A stretch of DNA of 64,000 bases from Alphaproteobacteria bacterium (GTDB taxonomy: Bacteria > Pseudomonadota > Alphaproteobacteria > UBA6615). Where the stretch lies: positions 1 through 64,000 of the forward strand of contig JANQOE010000021.1 in NCBI GenBank assembly GCA_028279245.1. The letters run 5' to 3'. The translations under genes and the position numbers were made by a program. Every line of letters begins with the position of its first letter. Within the stretch, counting starts at the first letter, position 1. Of the stretch, positions 1 through 10,772 are shown piece after piece. The notes under the pieces are model-generated. The model saw only the letters and a program-made list of their open reading frames with translations. It ran no database searches and was not told the DNA's origin.

Positions 1-455
1 CGGTCGGCGCTTGTGAGACGGCGAACGCCGCTGGGTCCTTAACCGTCGGGATCGCCCAGAACCCAGGCTCACCACTGCTTGCAGCCGCCGGTCATCCGAT
101 CTGCCTCGATAGCGGCCCCGAACCCATCGCCGGATCGACCCGCATGAAAGCAGGAACCGCGCAAAAAGCCGTCCTCAATCTTCTGTCGACCCTCGTGATG
201 ATCCGCCTCGGCCGGGTCTACAAGGGCCTGATGGTCGATGTGCAGGCCACCAACGAAAAGCTGGTGCGCCGTTCGGTGCGCATGATCGAAGAGATCACCG
301 GCGCCGACCCAACCGCGGCGCGCGAAGCGCTCGACGCGGCCGGTGGTCACGTGAAGCTGGCAGCCCTGGTGGTGAAGGGCCTGAGCCCCGAAGCCGGGCG
401 AACCCTGCTGCGGGATTCGGGTGACGATCTTTCGGTGGCGCTGACCCGCCTATAA
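1..455 (+). CDS. murQ: N-acetylmuramic acid 6-phosphate etherase, C-terminal part (partial)
   Basis: The reading frame is open from base 3, so the gene begins before the window; about 150 C-terminal residues are visible. MurQ cleaves the D-lactyl ether of MurNAc-6-phosphate to GlcNAc-6-phosphate in cytoplasmic peptidoglycan recycling. The family signature GSTRMKAGTAQK is read at about bases 132-167, followed by the usual helical tail (NEKLVRRSVRMI and a UBA-like AREALDAAGGHVKLAALV stretch). A SIS-type sugar-phosphate binding fold is expected upstream. The ATG at 144 lies inside the signature, so it is not the start. The identification is firm; only the N-terminus is missing. Confidence 0.93.
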   Translation, partial: VGACETANAAGSLTVGIAQNPGSPLLAAAGHPICLDSGPEPIAGSTRMKAGTAQKAVLNLLSTLVMIRLGRVYKGLMVDVQATNEKLVRRSVRMIEEITGADPTAAREALDAAGGHVKLAALVVKGLSPEAGRTLLRDSGDDLSVALTRL

Positions 456-509
456 CCACACCCGGCAACCAAATATTAACCACGGCGGCCGCCTAACCTA
501 GCCGCTGCC

Positions 510-1460
510 ATGTTGCCCAATCCCTTCACGATCGACTGGAACAATCACACCACCGGACAGTGGGACCGCATGCTGCGCGCCTGCAAGCGCCCCACCTTGC
601 CGCAGACCTGGCAATACGCGGCGGCGAAAGCCGGCACCACCGGTGAGGTGGCCGACAACGGCATCATTCAGTTTCACGGCAAGCCGGTCGGTCTGGTGCA
701 GGTCGAGCGCCGGCGGCTCATCGGTCCCTTTGCCCACTGCGCGATTTATCGGGGACCCATATGGGTTTACGACACGATCCCGAATCAAATGCACAAGATC
801 GTGCTGCGGATACTGCGGCAACGCTACGCCACCTACCGCGGCAAGACCCTGGTGTTTCACCCGGAGTTACCCGACAACCAGCAGTACCGTGATCAACTGC
901 ACCAGTGTGGCTTCACGCGCGTCGACCAGGGCTATTCGACGGCATGGTTGGATCTCGAAAGGGACACCGCGGATATCCGGCGGGGACTGCGTCAAAAGTG
1001 GCGTCACAGTCTCCATCAAGCCGAACGGCACCGGCTAACGGCGGAACCGGACGCAACCGGCGCCCACCTCGACTGGTTGCTCGACCGCTACGCCGCGGAC
1101 ATGGCCGAGCGAAGCTATGTGGGCCCATCAACCACGCTGATCCGCAACCTTCACAAGGTCGGCCAGCCCGTTGGAATGATTCAAACCCTGCGCGCCATGC
1201 ACGACCGCGAACCCGTCGCCGGAGTAATCCTTGCCCGCCACGGCCGTGCGGCGACCTACCTCGTCGGCTGGAATAGCGACCGGGGCCGCGAACTGCGCGC
1301 ACACCACCTGCTGCTATGGAAGGCGGCCCAACAACTGAAGGCACAAGGAACGCTGTGGTTCGATCTCGGCGGCCACAACGACGAAGGCGCCGCGAGCATC
1401 GCGCGCTTCAAACAGGGGCTGGGTGGCACGCCGACCACGTTGGTTGGCACCTACCGTTAG
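510..1460 (+). CDS. FemAB/GNAT-fold acyltransferase (lipid II bridge-type)
   Basis: A 316-residue protein resembling the FemA/FemB/FmhB group, a tandem GNAT fold that transfers aminoacyl groups from tRNA to lipid II or related acceptors. Visible features are a first half ending in the LRQKWRHSLHQAER segment, which matches the L..K.R...K...K pattern of the family. A second half contains GVILARHGRAATYLVGW, HHLLLWKAAQQLKAQG and FDLGG, followed by IARFKQGLGG. The last of these (DxGG...F K.G.GG) is highly typical. It starts 54 bases after murQ on the same strand, so both could act on the cell wall. The true acceptor is unknown; alphaproteobacteria usually lack interpeptide bridges, so a different acyl acceptor is possible. 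Confidence 0.8.
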   Translation: MLPNPFTIDWNNHTTGQWDRMLRACKRPTLPQTWQYAAAKAGTTGEVADNGIIQFHGKPVGLVQVERRRLIGPFAHCAIYRGPIWVYDTIPNQMHKIVLRILRQRYATYRGKTLVFHPELPDNQQYRDQLHQCGFTRVDQGYSTAWLDLERDTADIRRGLRQKWRHSLHQAERHRLTAEPDATGAHLDWLLDRYAADMAERSYVGPSTTLIRNLHKVGQPVGMIQTLRAMHDREPVAGVILARHGRAATYLVGWNSDRGRELRAHHLLLWKAAQQLKAQGTLWFDLGGHNDEGAASIARFKQGLGGTPTTLVGTYR

Positions 1461-1465
1461 CCGAT

Positions 1466-2455
1466 TCAAGCGACCTGGCGGTCCTCCGCCTGCCCGCTTG
1501 TGAACGCGGCCGCCGCGCGAAGCACCTCCAGTCCCGCCCCCGCTCGGCCGGCATTCTCAGACAGATAACGCCGCCACGCCCGCGCGCCACGCTGACCATT
1601 GAACAGCCCCAACATATGGCGCGTGATCGACCGCAGCGGCGTCCCGGCAGCCAGCCGCGCCGCAACGTACGCCTCCATACGATCCAGCACCTCCACCCGG
1701 GTCGGCACCGCGGCGCCGCTATCGAAGAAACGTCGGTCCAGTTCCGCGAGCATGTACGGGTTCTGATACGCCGCACGCCCGATCATCACCCCGTCAACAT
1801 GCCCCAGATGCATCTCAGCCGCATCCAGGCGATCGACCCCACCATTGATCGTGATGTGCAGGTCGGGAAAGACCTCCTTGAGCCGATAGACCAGCTCGTA
1901 TTGGAGCGGCGGAATCTCTCGGTTCTGCTTGGGGCTTAAACCCTGGAGCCAAGCTTTGCGCGCATGCACAATGAATCGCTGGCAACCGGCCGCGCTCACA
2001 GTTGCAACGAACCGTTGCAGCGTGTCCCAAGCCGGCTGATCGTCTACGCCGATCCGATGTTTCACCGTGACCGGCACCTCAACACGCGCCGCCATGGCAC
2101 CAACACAGTCGGCAACCAGTTCTGGCTCCCGCATCAGACAGGCGCCAAACCGGCCGCTCTGCACCCGGTCTGACGGACACCCGACATTCAGGTTGATCTC
2201 GTCGTAACCCGTGGACGCACCGACCTGGGCTGCATCGGCTAGTGCCGCTGGATCGGCCCCGCCGAGTTGCAGCGCCACCGGATGTTCTTGCGGATCGAAG
2301 CCGAGCAACCGCTCCCGGCAACCGAACAGCACCGCATCCGCCGTGACCATTTCAGTGTAGAGCCGCACACGCCGGCTGATCTGCCGCAGAAAAAAGCGAT
2401 CGTGCCGATCGGTCCAATCCATCATCGGCGCCACCGCGATGAACGGTTCGTACAT
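1466..2455 (-). CDS. dusA: tRNA dihydrouridine(20/20a) synthase
   Basis: An FMN-dependent reductase that reduces U20/U20a in the tRNA D-loop. With the ATG at 2455 the protein is about 329 residues and begins MYEPFIAVAPMMDWTD, the DusA N-terminal signature. A longer open frame to 2524 would overlap the neighbouring chorismate mutase gene and adds a non-conserved extension, so it is rejected. Catalytic Cys93 lies in NLNVGCPSDRVQSG. VTVKHRIGVDD and TINGGV are the phosphate- and RNA-binding strands of the TIM barrel. It lies 55 bases downstream of the chorismate mutase gene on the same strand and is probably co-transcribed. Its 3' end nearly abuts the FemAB-like gene. Confidence 0.95.
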   Translation of the reverse strand: MYEPFIAVAPMMDWTDRHDRFFLRQISRRVRLYTEMVTADAVLFGCRERLLGFDPQEHPVALQLGGADPAALADAAQVGASTGYDEINLNVGCPSDRVQSGRFGACLMREPELVADCVGAMAARVEVPVTVKHRIGVDDQPAWDTLQRFVATVSAAGCQRFIVHARKAWLQGLSPKQNREIPPLQYELVYRLKEVFPDLHITINGGVDRLDAAEMHLGHVDGVMIGRAAYQNPYMLAELDRRFFDSGAAVPTRVEVLDRMEAYVAARLAAGTPLRSITRHMLGLFNGQRGARAWRRYLSENAGRAGAGLEVLRAAAAFTSGQAEDRQVA

Positions 2456-2510
2456 CGTTCCGCCCGCGGGCGAGGTCTGGTGATCAGCAGCCAACCGTCT
2501 GTCCCCGGCC

Positions 2511-2825
2511 CTACGACGTCCCACCGTTGGCGATGGCCTCGTGGTGCCGGATGACCTCGGTGATGATCAGCGCCAGCACCTTCTCGGCAAAGTCTGGGTC
2601 CAGATCCGAGGTCTTAGCGAGTTCCCGCAACCGTTCGATTTGCCGGCGTTCCCGGCTGGGGTCGCCGGCGGGCAACCCCTTCTCCGCCTTAAAACGGCCA
2701 ACCTTCTTCGTGATCTTGAAGCGCTCGGCCAACATATAGATGAGCGCAGCGTCGATATTGTCGATGCTGTGTCGAAGCGCCGCGAGTTCCTCCGCGACAT
2801 CCCTCGCCGCACCTTGATCAGCCAT
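2511..2825 (-). CDS. Chorismate mutase, AroQ type
   Basis: A 104-residue all-helical AroQ-class mutase converting chorismate to prephenate, the branch towards phenylalanine and tyrosine. Readable family features are the N-terminal helix LRHSIDNIDAALIYMLAERF, which carries the active-site Arg, then KVGRFKAEKGLP (active-site Lys) and the RERRQIERLRELA helix with its conserved Arg/Glu. The length matches monofunctional bacterial AroQ (about 90-110 residues). A strong GGGAGAGG ribosome binding site precedes the ATG. Small AroQ homologues such as PchB act as isochorismate lyases, but nothing siderophore-like is nearby. Confidence 0.88.
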   Translation of the reverse strand: MADQGAARDVAEELAALRHSIDNIDAALIYMLAERFKITKKVGRFKAEKGLPAGDPSRERRQIERLRELAKTSDLDPDFAEKVLALIITEVIRHHEAIANGGTS

Positions 2826-2969
2826 AACCTCTCCCGAATCTCGACCACCCGTCTAATCGCATATCTGCCGGCAACCGGAAAGCGCGCCCGATCCGCCTGG
2901 ATTGTGGCCAAAGTTACACCTACCCTATCAAGGTTAACCGCTGGCATCGGCTCCGCAAGGCAAGCCCAT

Positions 2970-3830
2970 TTGACCAATCACCCCGCACTCAAAAGCGTCC
3001 GGTTACCGGCCCCCTACGCCGACGTGGAACTCGCTTTCACAGAATGGGGCCCCGCAGCCGCGGGCCGTACGGTCCTGTGCGTCCACGGCCTGACCCGCAA
3101 CAGCCGCGACTTCGACGAACTGGCTCAGGCTCTGAGCGACCGGGGCGCCAGAGTGATTGCGGTCGATATCGCCGGGCGTGGACGCAGTCCATGGCTGCAA
3201 GACCCGACCCAATATACAAACGCCACGTATGCGGCCCATCTCACCACGTTCCTGAGCACCCAAGGCCTTACCGAAGTCGACTGGATCGGCACCTCAATGG
3301 GCGGCCTCATCGGCATGAGTTTGGCGGCACAACCGGCACACCCCATCCGGCGGCTCGCCCTCAACGACGTCGGTCCGTTCGTACCGGCCGCGGCACTCGG
3401 TCAGATCAAACAGTATCTGGGCCTAGACTTGACGTTCGACAGCCTTGCCGACCTGGAAGGGCATCTACGTCTGATCCATGCGGGATTTGGCAACCTGACC
3501 GACGAGCAATGGCACCACCTCGCCAAGCACAGTGCCCGCCAAACCGATGGTCATTGGAAACTGGGATACGACCCGGCGATCCGGGTGCCTTACGAAGACC
3601 TGGCGGTACATGACGTCGACATGTGGGCCGTTTGGGACAGCATCACCTGTCCGACCTTCGTGCTGCGCGGCCAAGACAGCCCAGTACTGACCGCGGAAAC
3701 GGCTGCGGACATGGAACGCCGCGGCCCGTTAGCGAAGGTCGTTGAACTCGAGGGCATCGGCCACGCCCCGGCGCTCATGACGCGGGACCAGATCGAAATC
3801 GTTGGGCGCTGGCTTGATCTGCCAGCCTGA
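2970..3830 (+). CDS. Alpha/beta-fold hydrolase
   Basis: About 286 residues if it starts at the TTG at 2970. The open frame continues far upstream, but that part lies antisense to the chorismate mutase gene and is not protein-like. The core reads FTEWGPAAAGRTVLCVHGLTRNSRDF (oxyanion-hole HG), then VDIAGRGRSPW, the nucleophile elbow GTSMGGLIG (Ser nucleophile), a cap region, LRGQDSPVLTAE (acid Asp) and GIGHAPALM (catalytic His). The full triad is therefore present. The substrate cannot be read from sequence. It is convergent with guaA, 11 bases apart. The exact start is uncertain because there is no strong ribosome binding site. Confidence 0.85.
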   Translation: MTNHPALKSVRLPAPYADVELAFTEWGPAAAGRTVLCVHGLTRNSRDFDELAQALSDRGARVIAVDIAGRGRSPWLQDPTQYTNATYAAHLTTFLSTQGLTEVDWIGTSMGGLIGMSLAAQPAHPIRRLALNDVGPFVPAAALGQIKQYLGLDLTFDSLADLEGHLRLIHAGFGNLTDEQWHHLAKHSARQTDGHWKLGYDPAIRVPYEDLAVHDVDMWAVWDSITCPTFVLRGQDSPVLTAETAADMERRGPLAKVVELEGIGHAPALMTRDQIEIVGRWLDLPA

Positions 3831-3841
3831 TCCGGTCAGCG

Positions 3842-5461
3842 TTATTCCCACTCGATCGTCCCAGGCGGCTTCGACGTCACGTCATACACGACCCGGTTGA
3901 TCCCCCTCACCTCGTTCACGATCCGGCCAGCGACCGCCGAAACGAACGCGTGATCGAACGGGTAGCTGTCCGCTGTCATGCCATCCGTCGACGTCACGGC
4001 CCGTAACGCGCAGACATATTCGTAGGTGCGCGCATCCCCCATGACCCCCACGGTCCGCACTGGCAAGAGCACGGCAAAGGCCTGCCAGATCTTGTCGTAG
4101 AGTCCGGCCGAGCGGATTTCTTCAAGGTAGATGCGGTCCGCCTGCCGGAGGATGTCCAGCTTTTCGGCACTGATTTCGCCCGGAATGCGAATGGCCAAAC
4201 CGGGACCGGGAAACGGGTGCCGCTGCACCAGCGTGTCCGGCAGCCCAAGTTCCCGCCCAAGCACCCGCACCTCATCCTTGAACAGCTCCCGCAACGGTTC
4301 CAGCAACGCCAGCCTCATCCGCTCCGGCAGGCCGCCGACATTGTGGTGAGACTTGATCGTCACGCTGGGTCCGCCAAGCGCGCTGACCGATTCGATGACG
4401 TCCGGGTACAACGTGCCTTGCGCCAGGAAAGATACGCCACCGATGTGGTCCGCCTCCTCCTCGAACACGTCGATGAATGTACGGCCGATGATCTTCCGCT
4501 TCTCCTCGGGGTCGTTGACCCCGGTCAGCTTGTCCAAAAACAGCTTTGAAGCGTCCCGGTGTATCAGGGGAATCTGGTAACGGTCCCGAAACACCCGCAC
4601 GACTTCGTCGGCCTCGCCGTGCCGCAGCAAGCCGTGGTCAACAAATATGCAGGTAAGCTGGTCACGAATCGCTTCGTGAATCAGAACCGCTGCGACGCTA
4701 CTATCGACGCCGCCCGAAAGACCGCAGACCACCCGCCCACTACCGATAGTTGCGCGGATATCCTCGATCGCCGAGCGTCGAAATGCGCCCATCGTCCAGT
4801 CCCCGGCGCATCCGGCAATGTCACGCACGAACCGAGCGATGAGTGCCGCACCATCCGGCGTATGGACGACCTCCGGGTGGAATTGCAGCCCGAAGATGCG
4901 CCTGTCGTCATTCGCAATGGCGGCGTGCGGCGCGCCGGAACTTGTCGCCACAACATGGAACCCGTCCGGCAACGCGGTCACCCGGTCACCATGCGACATC
5001 CAGACCTGCGGCGCATCGCCTTGGCGCCAAACCCCGTCGAAAAGGTGGCATTCATCAACGACATGCAGCGTCGCCCGGCCAAACTCTTGATGCGAGGATG
5101 CCTCAACCGCGCCGCCAAGTTGGGCGCAAACAAGCTGCTGCCCATAGCAGATGCCGAGGATCGGAACGCCGTGATTGAAGATCGCAGAGTCGGCTTTGGG
5201 TGAGGTCCGTTCGACCGTACTCGCGGGCCCACCGGAAAGAATAATGGCCTTCGGCCTGCGTTGCCGAAGCAGCCTTTCGTTCACCCTATGGTATGGCTGT
5301 ATTTCGCAATAGACCCCAGCTTCCCGCACGCGCCGGGCAATCAACTGCGTAACTTGAGAGCCGAAGTCGACAATCAGCACCCAGTCGCTGTGTAGACTCT
5401 CGGTTGCGGTGTGCGGATCCGGCCGACCGCCCGGTTCCACATCTTTAGCTGTATCTATCAA
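3842..5461 (-). CDS. guaA: GMP synthase (glutamine-hydrolysing)
   Basis: A 539-residue enzyme that converts XMP to GMP using ATP and glutamine in the cytoplasm. The N-terminal class I glutamine amidotransferase has the nucleophile Cys105 in GICYGQQL and the His/Glu pair in [12 protein letters not shown]. The ATP pyrophosphatase domain starts near residue 250 with the P-loop [10 protein letters not shown]. The C-terminal dimerisation domain has [12 protein letters not shown] and ends with KPPGTIEWE, the usual GuaA terminus. About 20 extra residues precede the amidotransferase ([12 protein letters not shown]...), so a later start is possible. Together with guaB, 1.3 kb away, it covers the whole IMP-to-GMP branch. 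Confidence 0.97.
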   Translation of the reverse strand: MIDTAKDVEPGGRPDPHTATESLHSDWVLIVDFGSQVTQLIARRVREAGVYCEIQPYHRVNERLLRQRRPKAIILSGGPASTVERTSPKADSAIFNHGVPILGICYGQQLVCAQLGGAVEASSHQEFGRATLHVVDECHLFDGVWRQGDAPQVWMSHGDRVTALPDGFHVVATSSGAPHAAIANDDRRIFGLQFHPEVVHTPDGAALIARFVRDIAGCAGDWTMGAFRRSAIEDIRATIGSGRVVCGLSGGVDSSVAAVLIHEAIRDQLTCIFVDHGLLRHGEADEVVRVFRDRYQIPLIHRDASKLFLDKLTGVNDPEEKRKIIGRTFIDVFEEEADHIGGVSFLAQGTLYPDVIESVSALGGPSVTIKSHHNVGGLPERMRLALLEPLRELFKDEVRVLGRELGLPDTLVQRHPFPGPGLAIRIPGEISAEKLDILRQADRIYLEEIRSAGLYDKIWQAFAVLLPVRTVGVMGDARTYEYVCALRAVTSTDGMTADSYPFDHAFVSAVAGRIVNEVRGINRVVYDVTSKPPGTIEWE

Positions 5462-5509
5462 TCACTGCCCCCTTGTCCTAAGCCGACCGGACATTGTAAA
5501 AGCGATATA

Positions 5510-5524
5510 TCGTCAAGTTGACGA
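5510..5524. promoter_or_regulatory. Perfect 7-bp inverted repeat between guaA and the response regulator gene
   Basis: TCGTCAA-G-TTGACGA, a perfect palindrome around a central G, lies 24 bases upstream of the regulator ATG at 5548 and 49 bases upstream of guaA. The spacing suits a dimeric DNA-binding protein. Autoregulation by the adjacent NarL-type regulator is a reasonable guess and is not shown by the sequence. Confidence 0.5.
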
Positions 5525-5547
5525 CATTAGTTCTGGTACTTTCGTTC

Positions 5548-6181
5548 ATGAAAATCCTCGTCGCCGATGCCTACCCGGTCGTCCGTGCCGGCCTGAAACA
5601 CAATCTGAAGCACCTTGGCGACGTCACGTTCGTAGAGGCAGGTTCGGAGCATGAGGCAATAACCACCCTCGCAGCCGAGCCCAACATCGATCTGGTGATC
5701 TCTGATCTGGTCCTTGGTGCGGATGGCATCGACCGGTTCCGGATACTGCGCGCCTTGCGGAACGCCAACCGAAATGTGCCGATCATCGTCTTCTCGGTAC
5801 TCGAATCACGGGATGTCGTGTTGAAGTCGATTGATTTAGGCGCCATGGGCTATATCCCCAAGTCGCTCTCGGAAGACGACATTCAAGCGGTCATCCGCCG
5901 AGTGCTTGATGGGGAAACCTGGGTGCCGACCAAGCTGCTGCAACAGCCGGAACCGGCAAGGCGGGATGACACCCAGCCGCCGTTAAGCCACCCGGAGTCG
6001 ATTTCCGATCTGACCGACCGGCAGAAAGAAGTGTTCGACCTGTTGGCGCAAGGCAGGTCAAACCGCCAGATCGCCGCGTCCCTTGGCGTTTCGGAACACA
6101 CCATTCGTGTCCACATGTCAGCGATACTGAAGACTCTCGGACTAAAGAACCGAACTCAGGCGGCAATTCTCGCATCACAGA

Positions 6182-6198
<17 letters not shown>
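5548..6198 (+). CDS. NarL/FixJ-family response regulator
   Basis: About 216 residues when started at the ATG at 5548 (MKILVADAYPVVRAGLK); a longer frame to a TTG at 5518 adds a non-conserved leader. The N-terminal receiver domain has the acidic pocket VADAYPVV, with one Asp where most receivers have two acids. The phospho-acceptor Asp is in DLVISDLVLGADG, and the Lys in YIPKSLSED. The C-terminal LuxR-type helix-turn-helix reads LTDRQKEVFDLLAQGRSNRQIA ... VSEHTIRVHMSAIL. No histidine kinase is adjacent, so it is an orphan in this window. Its last 17 bases overlap the convergent GNAT gene. Confidence 0.9.
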
Positions 6199-8249
<2,051 letters not shown>

Positions 8250-8270
8250 TTATATACAGAAGCTCCAGAC

Positions 8271-8960
8271 TCACTCAAGCAATGGACTGAGGCCGCGGAA
8301 ACCGCGCGCGACCATGTACAGCTCAACCGAATCCGAGCGGCTGGCGGCGGGCTTCACCCGCTGGACGCGCTCAAACATCTTCCGCAGTTCGTCGAAGAGT
8401 TGGGCCTCGTCCGCGCCCTGGAAGAATTTGAGTACCAGCGCCCCGCCTGGCGCCAATAGCTGGGTCGCAACGTCCGCTGCGCTCTCCGCCAGCGCCATCG
8501 TCCGCAGATGATCGGTGGCCCGATGGCCGGTGGTTGGCATGGCCAGGTCGGACAGCACCAGATCCGCGGGGCCGCCCAACGCCGTCGAGAGGCGCGCCGG
8601 AGTGTCCTCATCATTAAGGTCACCCTGCAGGACGGTCACGCCCTCGAGCGGCTCGGTCTCCAGCAGATCAAGCGCGACCACCTGCCCCGCTGTGGCCCGC
8701 TCGACGGCCACCTGCGACCAACTGCCCGGCGCAGCACCCAGATCAACAACGCGCTGATCCCGCCGGAACAAGGAAAAGCGATCATCCAACTCGATCAGCT
8801 TGAACGCGGCCCGGGACCGGTACCCGGCGGCCCGCGCCTGGTGCACGAAGGTGTCGGAGAGCTGCCGTTGCAGCCAGCGGTTGGAGCCCGCCTTGCGCCG
8901 TGCCTTGTGCAGACGGGGCTTCAGCGAGCGCACACCGGTGCCGCCGCGTTTGCCACTCAT
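8271..8960 (-). CDS. rlmE: 23S rRNA 2'-O-ribose U2552 methyltransferase
   Basis: An FtsJ/RrmJ-family SAM methyltransferase of 229 residues from the ATG at 8960. The K-D-K-E catalytic tetrad can be read: Lys in RAAFKLIELDDRF, Asp in ADLVLSDLAMPTTG, Lys in GALVLKFFQG and Glu in SDSVELYMVARGF. The SAM motif is VVDLGAAPGSWSQ. The basic N-terminus (KPRLHKARRKAGSNRW) fits rRNA binding. The start overlaps the stop of the upstream ppx gene by 4 bases (ATGA), indicating translational coupling. A longer frame to 9188 is inside ppx and rejected. Confidence 0.95.
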   Translation of the reverse strand: MSGKRGGTGVRSLKPRLHKARRKAGSNRWLQRQLSDTFVHQARAAGYRSRAAFKLIELDDRFSLFRRDQRVVDLGAAPGSWSQVAVERATAGQVVALDLLETEPLEGVTVLQGDLNDEDTPARLSTALGGPADLVLSDLAMPTTGHRATDHLRTMALAESAADVATQLLAPGGALVLKFFQGADEAQLFDELRKMFERVQRVKPAASRSDSVELYMVARGFRGLSPLLE

Positions 8961-9958
8961 GCGGCGACCAGCCCGTCTGCCGCCATCAGTTCCAAAAGAA
9001 TGCCTTCCCGCAAACCGCGATCCGCCACGACCCAGCGGCCCACCGGCCACACCCGGCAAATCGCCGATAGAATGGCGCAGCCGGACAGCAGAAGATCCGC
9101 CCGCGCCGCACCGACACACGGCAGCTGCGCCCGCTTGGCCACCGTCATGGTGGCCAAGCGCCGGCTGATGCGCTCGATCTCGCCACAACTCAGCTGCGCA
9201 CCGTCAACTCGCGACCGATCGTAATTGGCGAGCCCCAAAGAGAGGCCCGCCAACGTCGTAACTGTCCCCGAGGTTCCAAGCGCTTGCACACGCCCCCGCT
9301 CAATGGCCCGTCCAATACCGTGCGCCCCATCGAACGCCTGCAACCGGACAGCGATCTCGTCCTGGACCCGCTCAAAAGCGGCAAGCGATGCATCCGCGCC
9401 GCTCTGCTCAGTCAAGCCAACAACCCCCAGCGGTAAGGACAGCGACGCAAGGATCTCGGCGGCGGAGTCGGGCCGGGCCGCGACCCGGAACCAAACGACT
9501 TCCGTGCTCCCACCGCCGATGTCGACGAGCAGGCCCCTGTCGCATTCCGGTGTCAGCAACGACCGGCAGCCGGACAATGCCAAGGCCGCTTCTTCACGGG
9601 GACCGATCGCTTCCAAGGCTATTCCGGCCGCAGCTTCGGCCGATTGCAGAAAAGCACTGCCATTCCTAGCCCGCCGGCAGGCCTCGGTCGCGACCCCACG
9701 CGCCCGCAGCACCTTGTGCCGTTGCATCTTGCGGCCGCAGACACGAAGCGCGGCCAGAGTCCGATCGATCGCCTCCTCACGCAGATACTCACTCTCGCTC
9801 ATGCCCTCGCCCAGCCGGACCACCCGAGAAAACGCATCGACCACCTCGAACCCCCCACCCGCCGGCCGGGCAACCAGCATGCGGCAGTTGTTCGTACCTA
9901 GGTCAATGGCTGCATAGGGGGCTCGCCCCCTACGCCCCGGATCCACCAGAACTGTCAT
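8957..9958 (-). CDS. Ppx/GppA family phosphatase
   Basis: 333 residues of the ASKHA-fold exopolyphosphatase/pppGpp phosphohydrolase family. Motifs: the phosphate-1 loop YAAIDLGTNNCRMLVA, VVRLGEGM, GVATEACRRARN, and the phosphate-2 loop LLVDIGGGSTEVVWF. The length equals the short, two-domain Ppx/GppA proteins common in alphaproteobacteria, without the HD-like C-terminal extension of E. coli Ppx. It could hydrolyse polyphosphate, pppGpp or both; sequence alone does not decide. The pairing with rlmE in an overlapping operon is a common alphaproteobacterial arrangement. Confidence 0.92.
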   Translation of the reverse strand: MTVLVDPGRRGRAPYAAIDLGTNNCRMLVARPAGGGFEVVDAFSRVVRLGEGMSESEYLREEAIDRTLAALRVCGRKMQRHKVLRARGVATEACRRARNGSAFLQSAEAAAGIALEAIGPREEAALALSGCRSLLTPECDRGLLVDIGGGSTEVVWFRVAARPDSAAEILASLSLPLGVVGLTEQSGADASLAAFERVQDEIAVRLQAFDGAHGIGRAIERGRVQALGTSGTVTTLAGLSLGLANYDRSRVDGAQLSCGEIERISRRLATMTVAKRAQLPCVGAARADLLLSGCAILSAICRVWPVGRWVVADRGLREGILLELMAADGLVAA

Positions 9959-10037
9959 GACAGATCCCAGTCTACAACGGCATGGCGGCTGGCTACACAG
10001 TCAGACGCGCCTATGGTAAGCAACCGGACTGGATCGT

Positions 10038-10111
10038 TGGGGGATCGTCTAACGGTAGGACAGCGGACTCTGACTCCGTAAGTCCCGGTTCGAATCCGGG
10101 TCCCCCAGCCA
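10038..10111 (+). tRNA. tRNA-Gln (anticodon CTG)
   Basis: A complete cloverleaf can be drawn. The acceptor arm TGGGGGA pairs with TCCCCCA and includes the U1-A72 pair characteristic of tRNA-Gln. The anticodon arm is GCGGA-CTCTGAC-TCCGT with anticodon CTG. The T arm is CCCGG-TTCGAAT-CCGGG, the discriminator base is G, and the 3' CCA is encoded (10109-10111). It reads CAG codons. Confidence 0.97.
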
Positions 10112-10188
10112 CGCCTCACCTGCCTTCAACCACTTATTAACCAAAAACTCAGTATGCCGGTCTTCTATTGCGAAGCGGAACCGGCTCC

Positions 10189-10377
10189 ATGGTCAAACTT
10201 CTCTTGCTCTGGCGATCCCTGCTAGCCCCGCCACCAGCCACGCCGCCAACAAAGGCGCCGCTCGTGGATACCCGGCCATCCGCCCAGGTTTACGATCTGC
10301 AGGCCTACCGGGCGCGCGTCACGGCTGAAGCCAAAGGCACCCCGCATAAGTTGCAGAACTCGCGTCCGGCCCGATAG
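10189..10377 (+). CDS. Possible small protein of unknown function
   Basis: A 62-codon frame beginning MVKLLLLWRSLLAPPP, with an in-frame ATG 21 bases upstream. The N-terminal third is hydrophobic, then proline-rich, then VYDLQAYRARV. No family is recognised and there is no strong ribosome binding site. It lies in the 0.4-kb gap between tRNA-Gln and the next small gene. It may be a non-coding stretch; nothing else was seen in that gap. Confidence 0.3.
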   Translation: MVKLLLLWRSLLAPPPATPPTKAPLVDTRPSAQVYDLQAYRARVTAEAKGTPHKLQNSRPAR

Positions 10378-10508
10378 CGGCCGGCCACAACAACCGCTGG
10401 CAAAACCCGCAAAAATATCCGAAAGTAATAACTCGGACTACCAGAAGAGTGATTCCTCAAAAGGGCCGTCTCTATAGAATGGAGCAACACGGACGTAGAG
10501 GCACTGAT

Positions 10509-10685
10509 ATGTCTTTGGTGGTAGACGACGCCACAGTCGCATATTTGAGCGAGCAGAGCCCGGCGCCGGAGCGCCGGTGGCCAGTCGGCTGGACCGTCCT
10601 GATTGTCGTTGCGCTCAGCACCGGTTTGTGGGCCGGCATCTTTCTCGCCGCCCGGCAATTGGCAGCCATCCTGGGACCGGTTTGA
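10509..10685 (+). CDS. Small single-pass membrane protein of unknown function
   Basis: A 58-residue frame from the ATG at 10509 (MSLVVDDATVAYLSEQ), with a GTAGAGG-type ribosome binding site before it. The C-terminal half is one clear membrane segment (VGWTVLIVVALSTGLWAGIFLAA) preceded by Arg residues, so an N-in orientation is likely. It ends 87 bases upstream of the deaminase gene on the same strand. No homologue family is recognised; the clean start and membrane helix make it more likely than not to be real. Confidence 0.55.
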   Translation: MSLVVDDATVAYLSEQSPAPERRWPVGWTVLIVVALSTGLWAGIFLAARQLAAILGPV

Positions 10686-10772
10686 TCACGACCGCAAAGC
10701 ACGCCGCGACGGACTGCTGACGAGCCCTCCGTTCCACCCTATGTTCGGCCAACGATCGATCAGAGGAGTGGA

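Noticed and set aside
2541-2969. Upstream extension of the alpha/beta hydrolase frame
   Set aside because: It lies antisense to the chorismate mutase gene and has no hydrolase features; the conserved fold starts after 2970.
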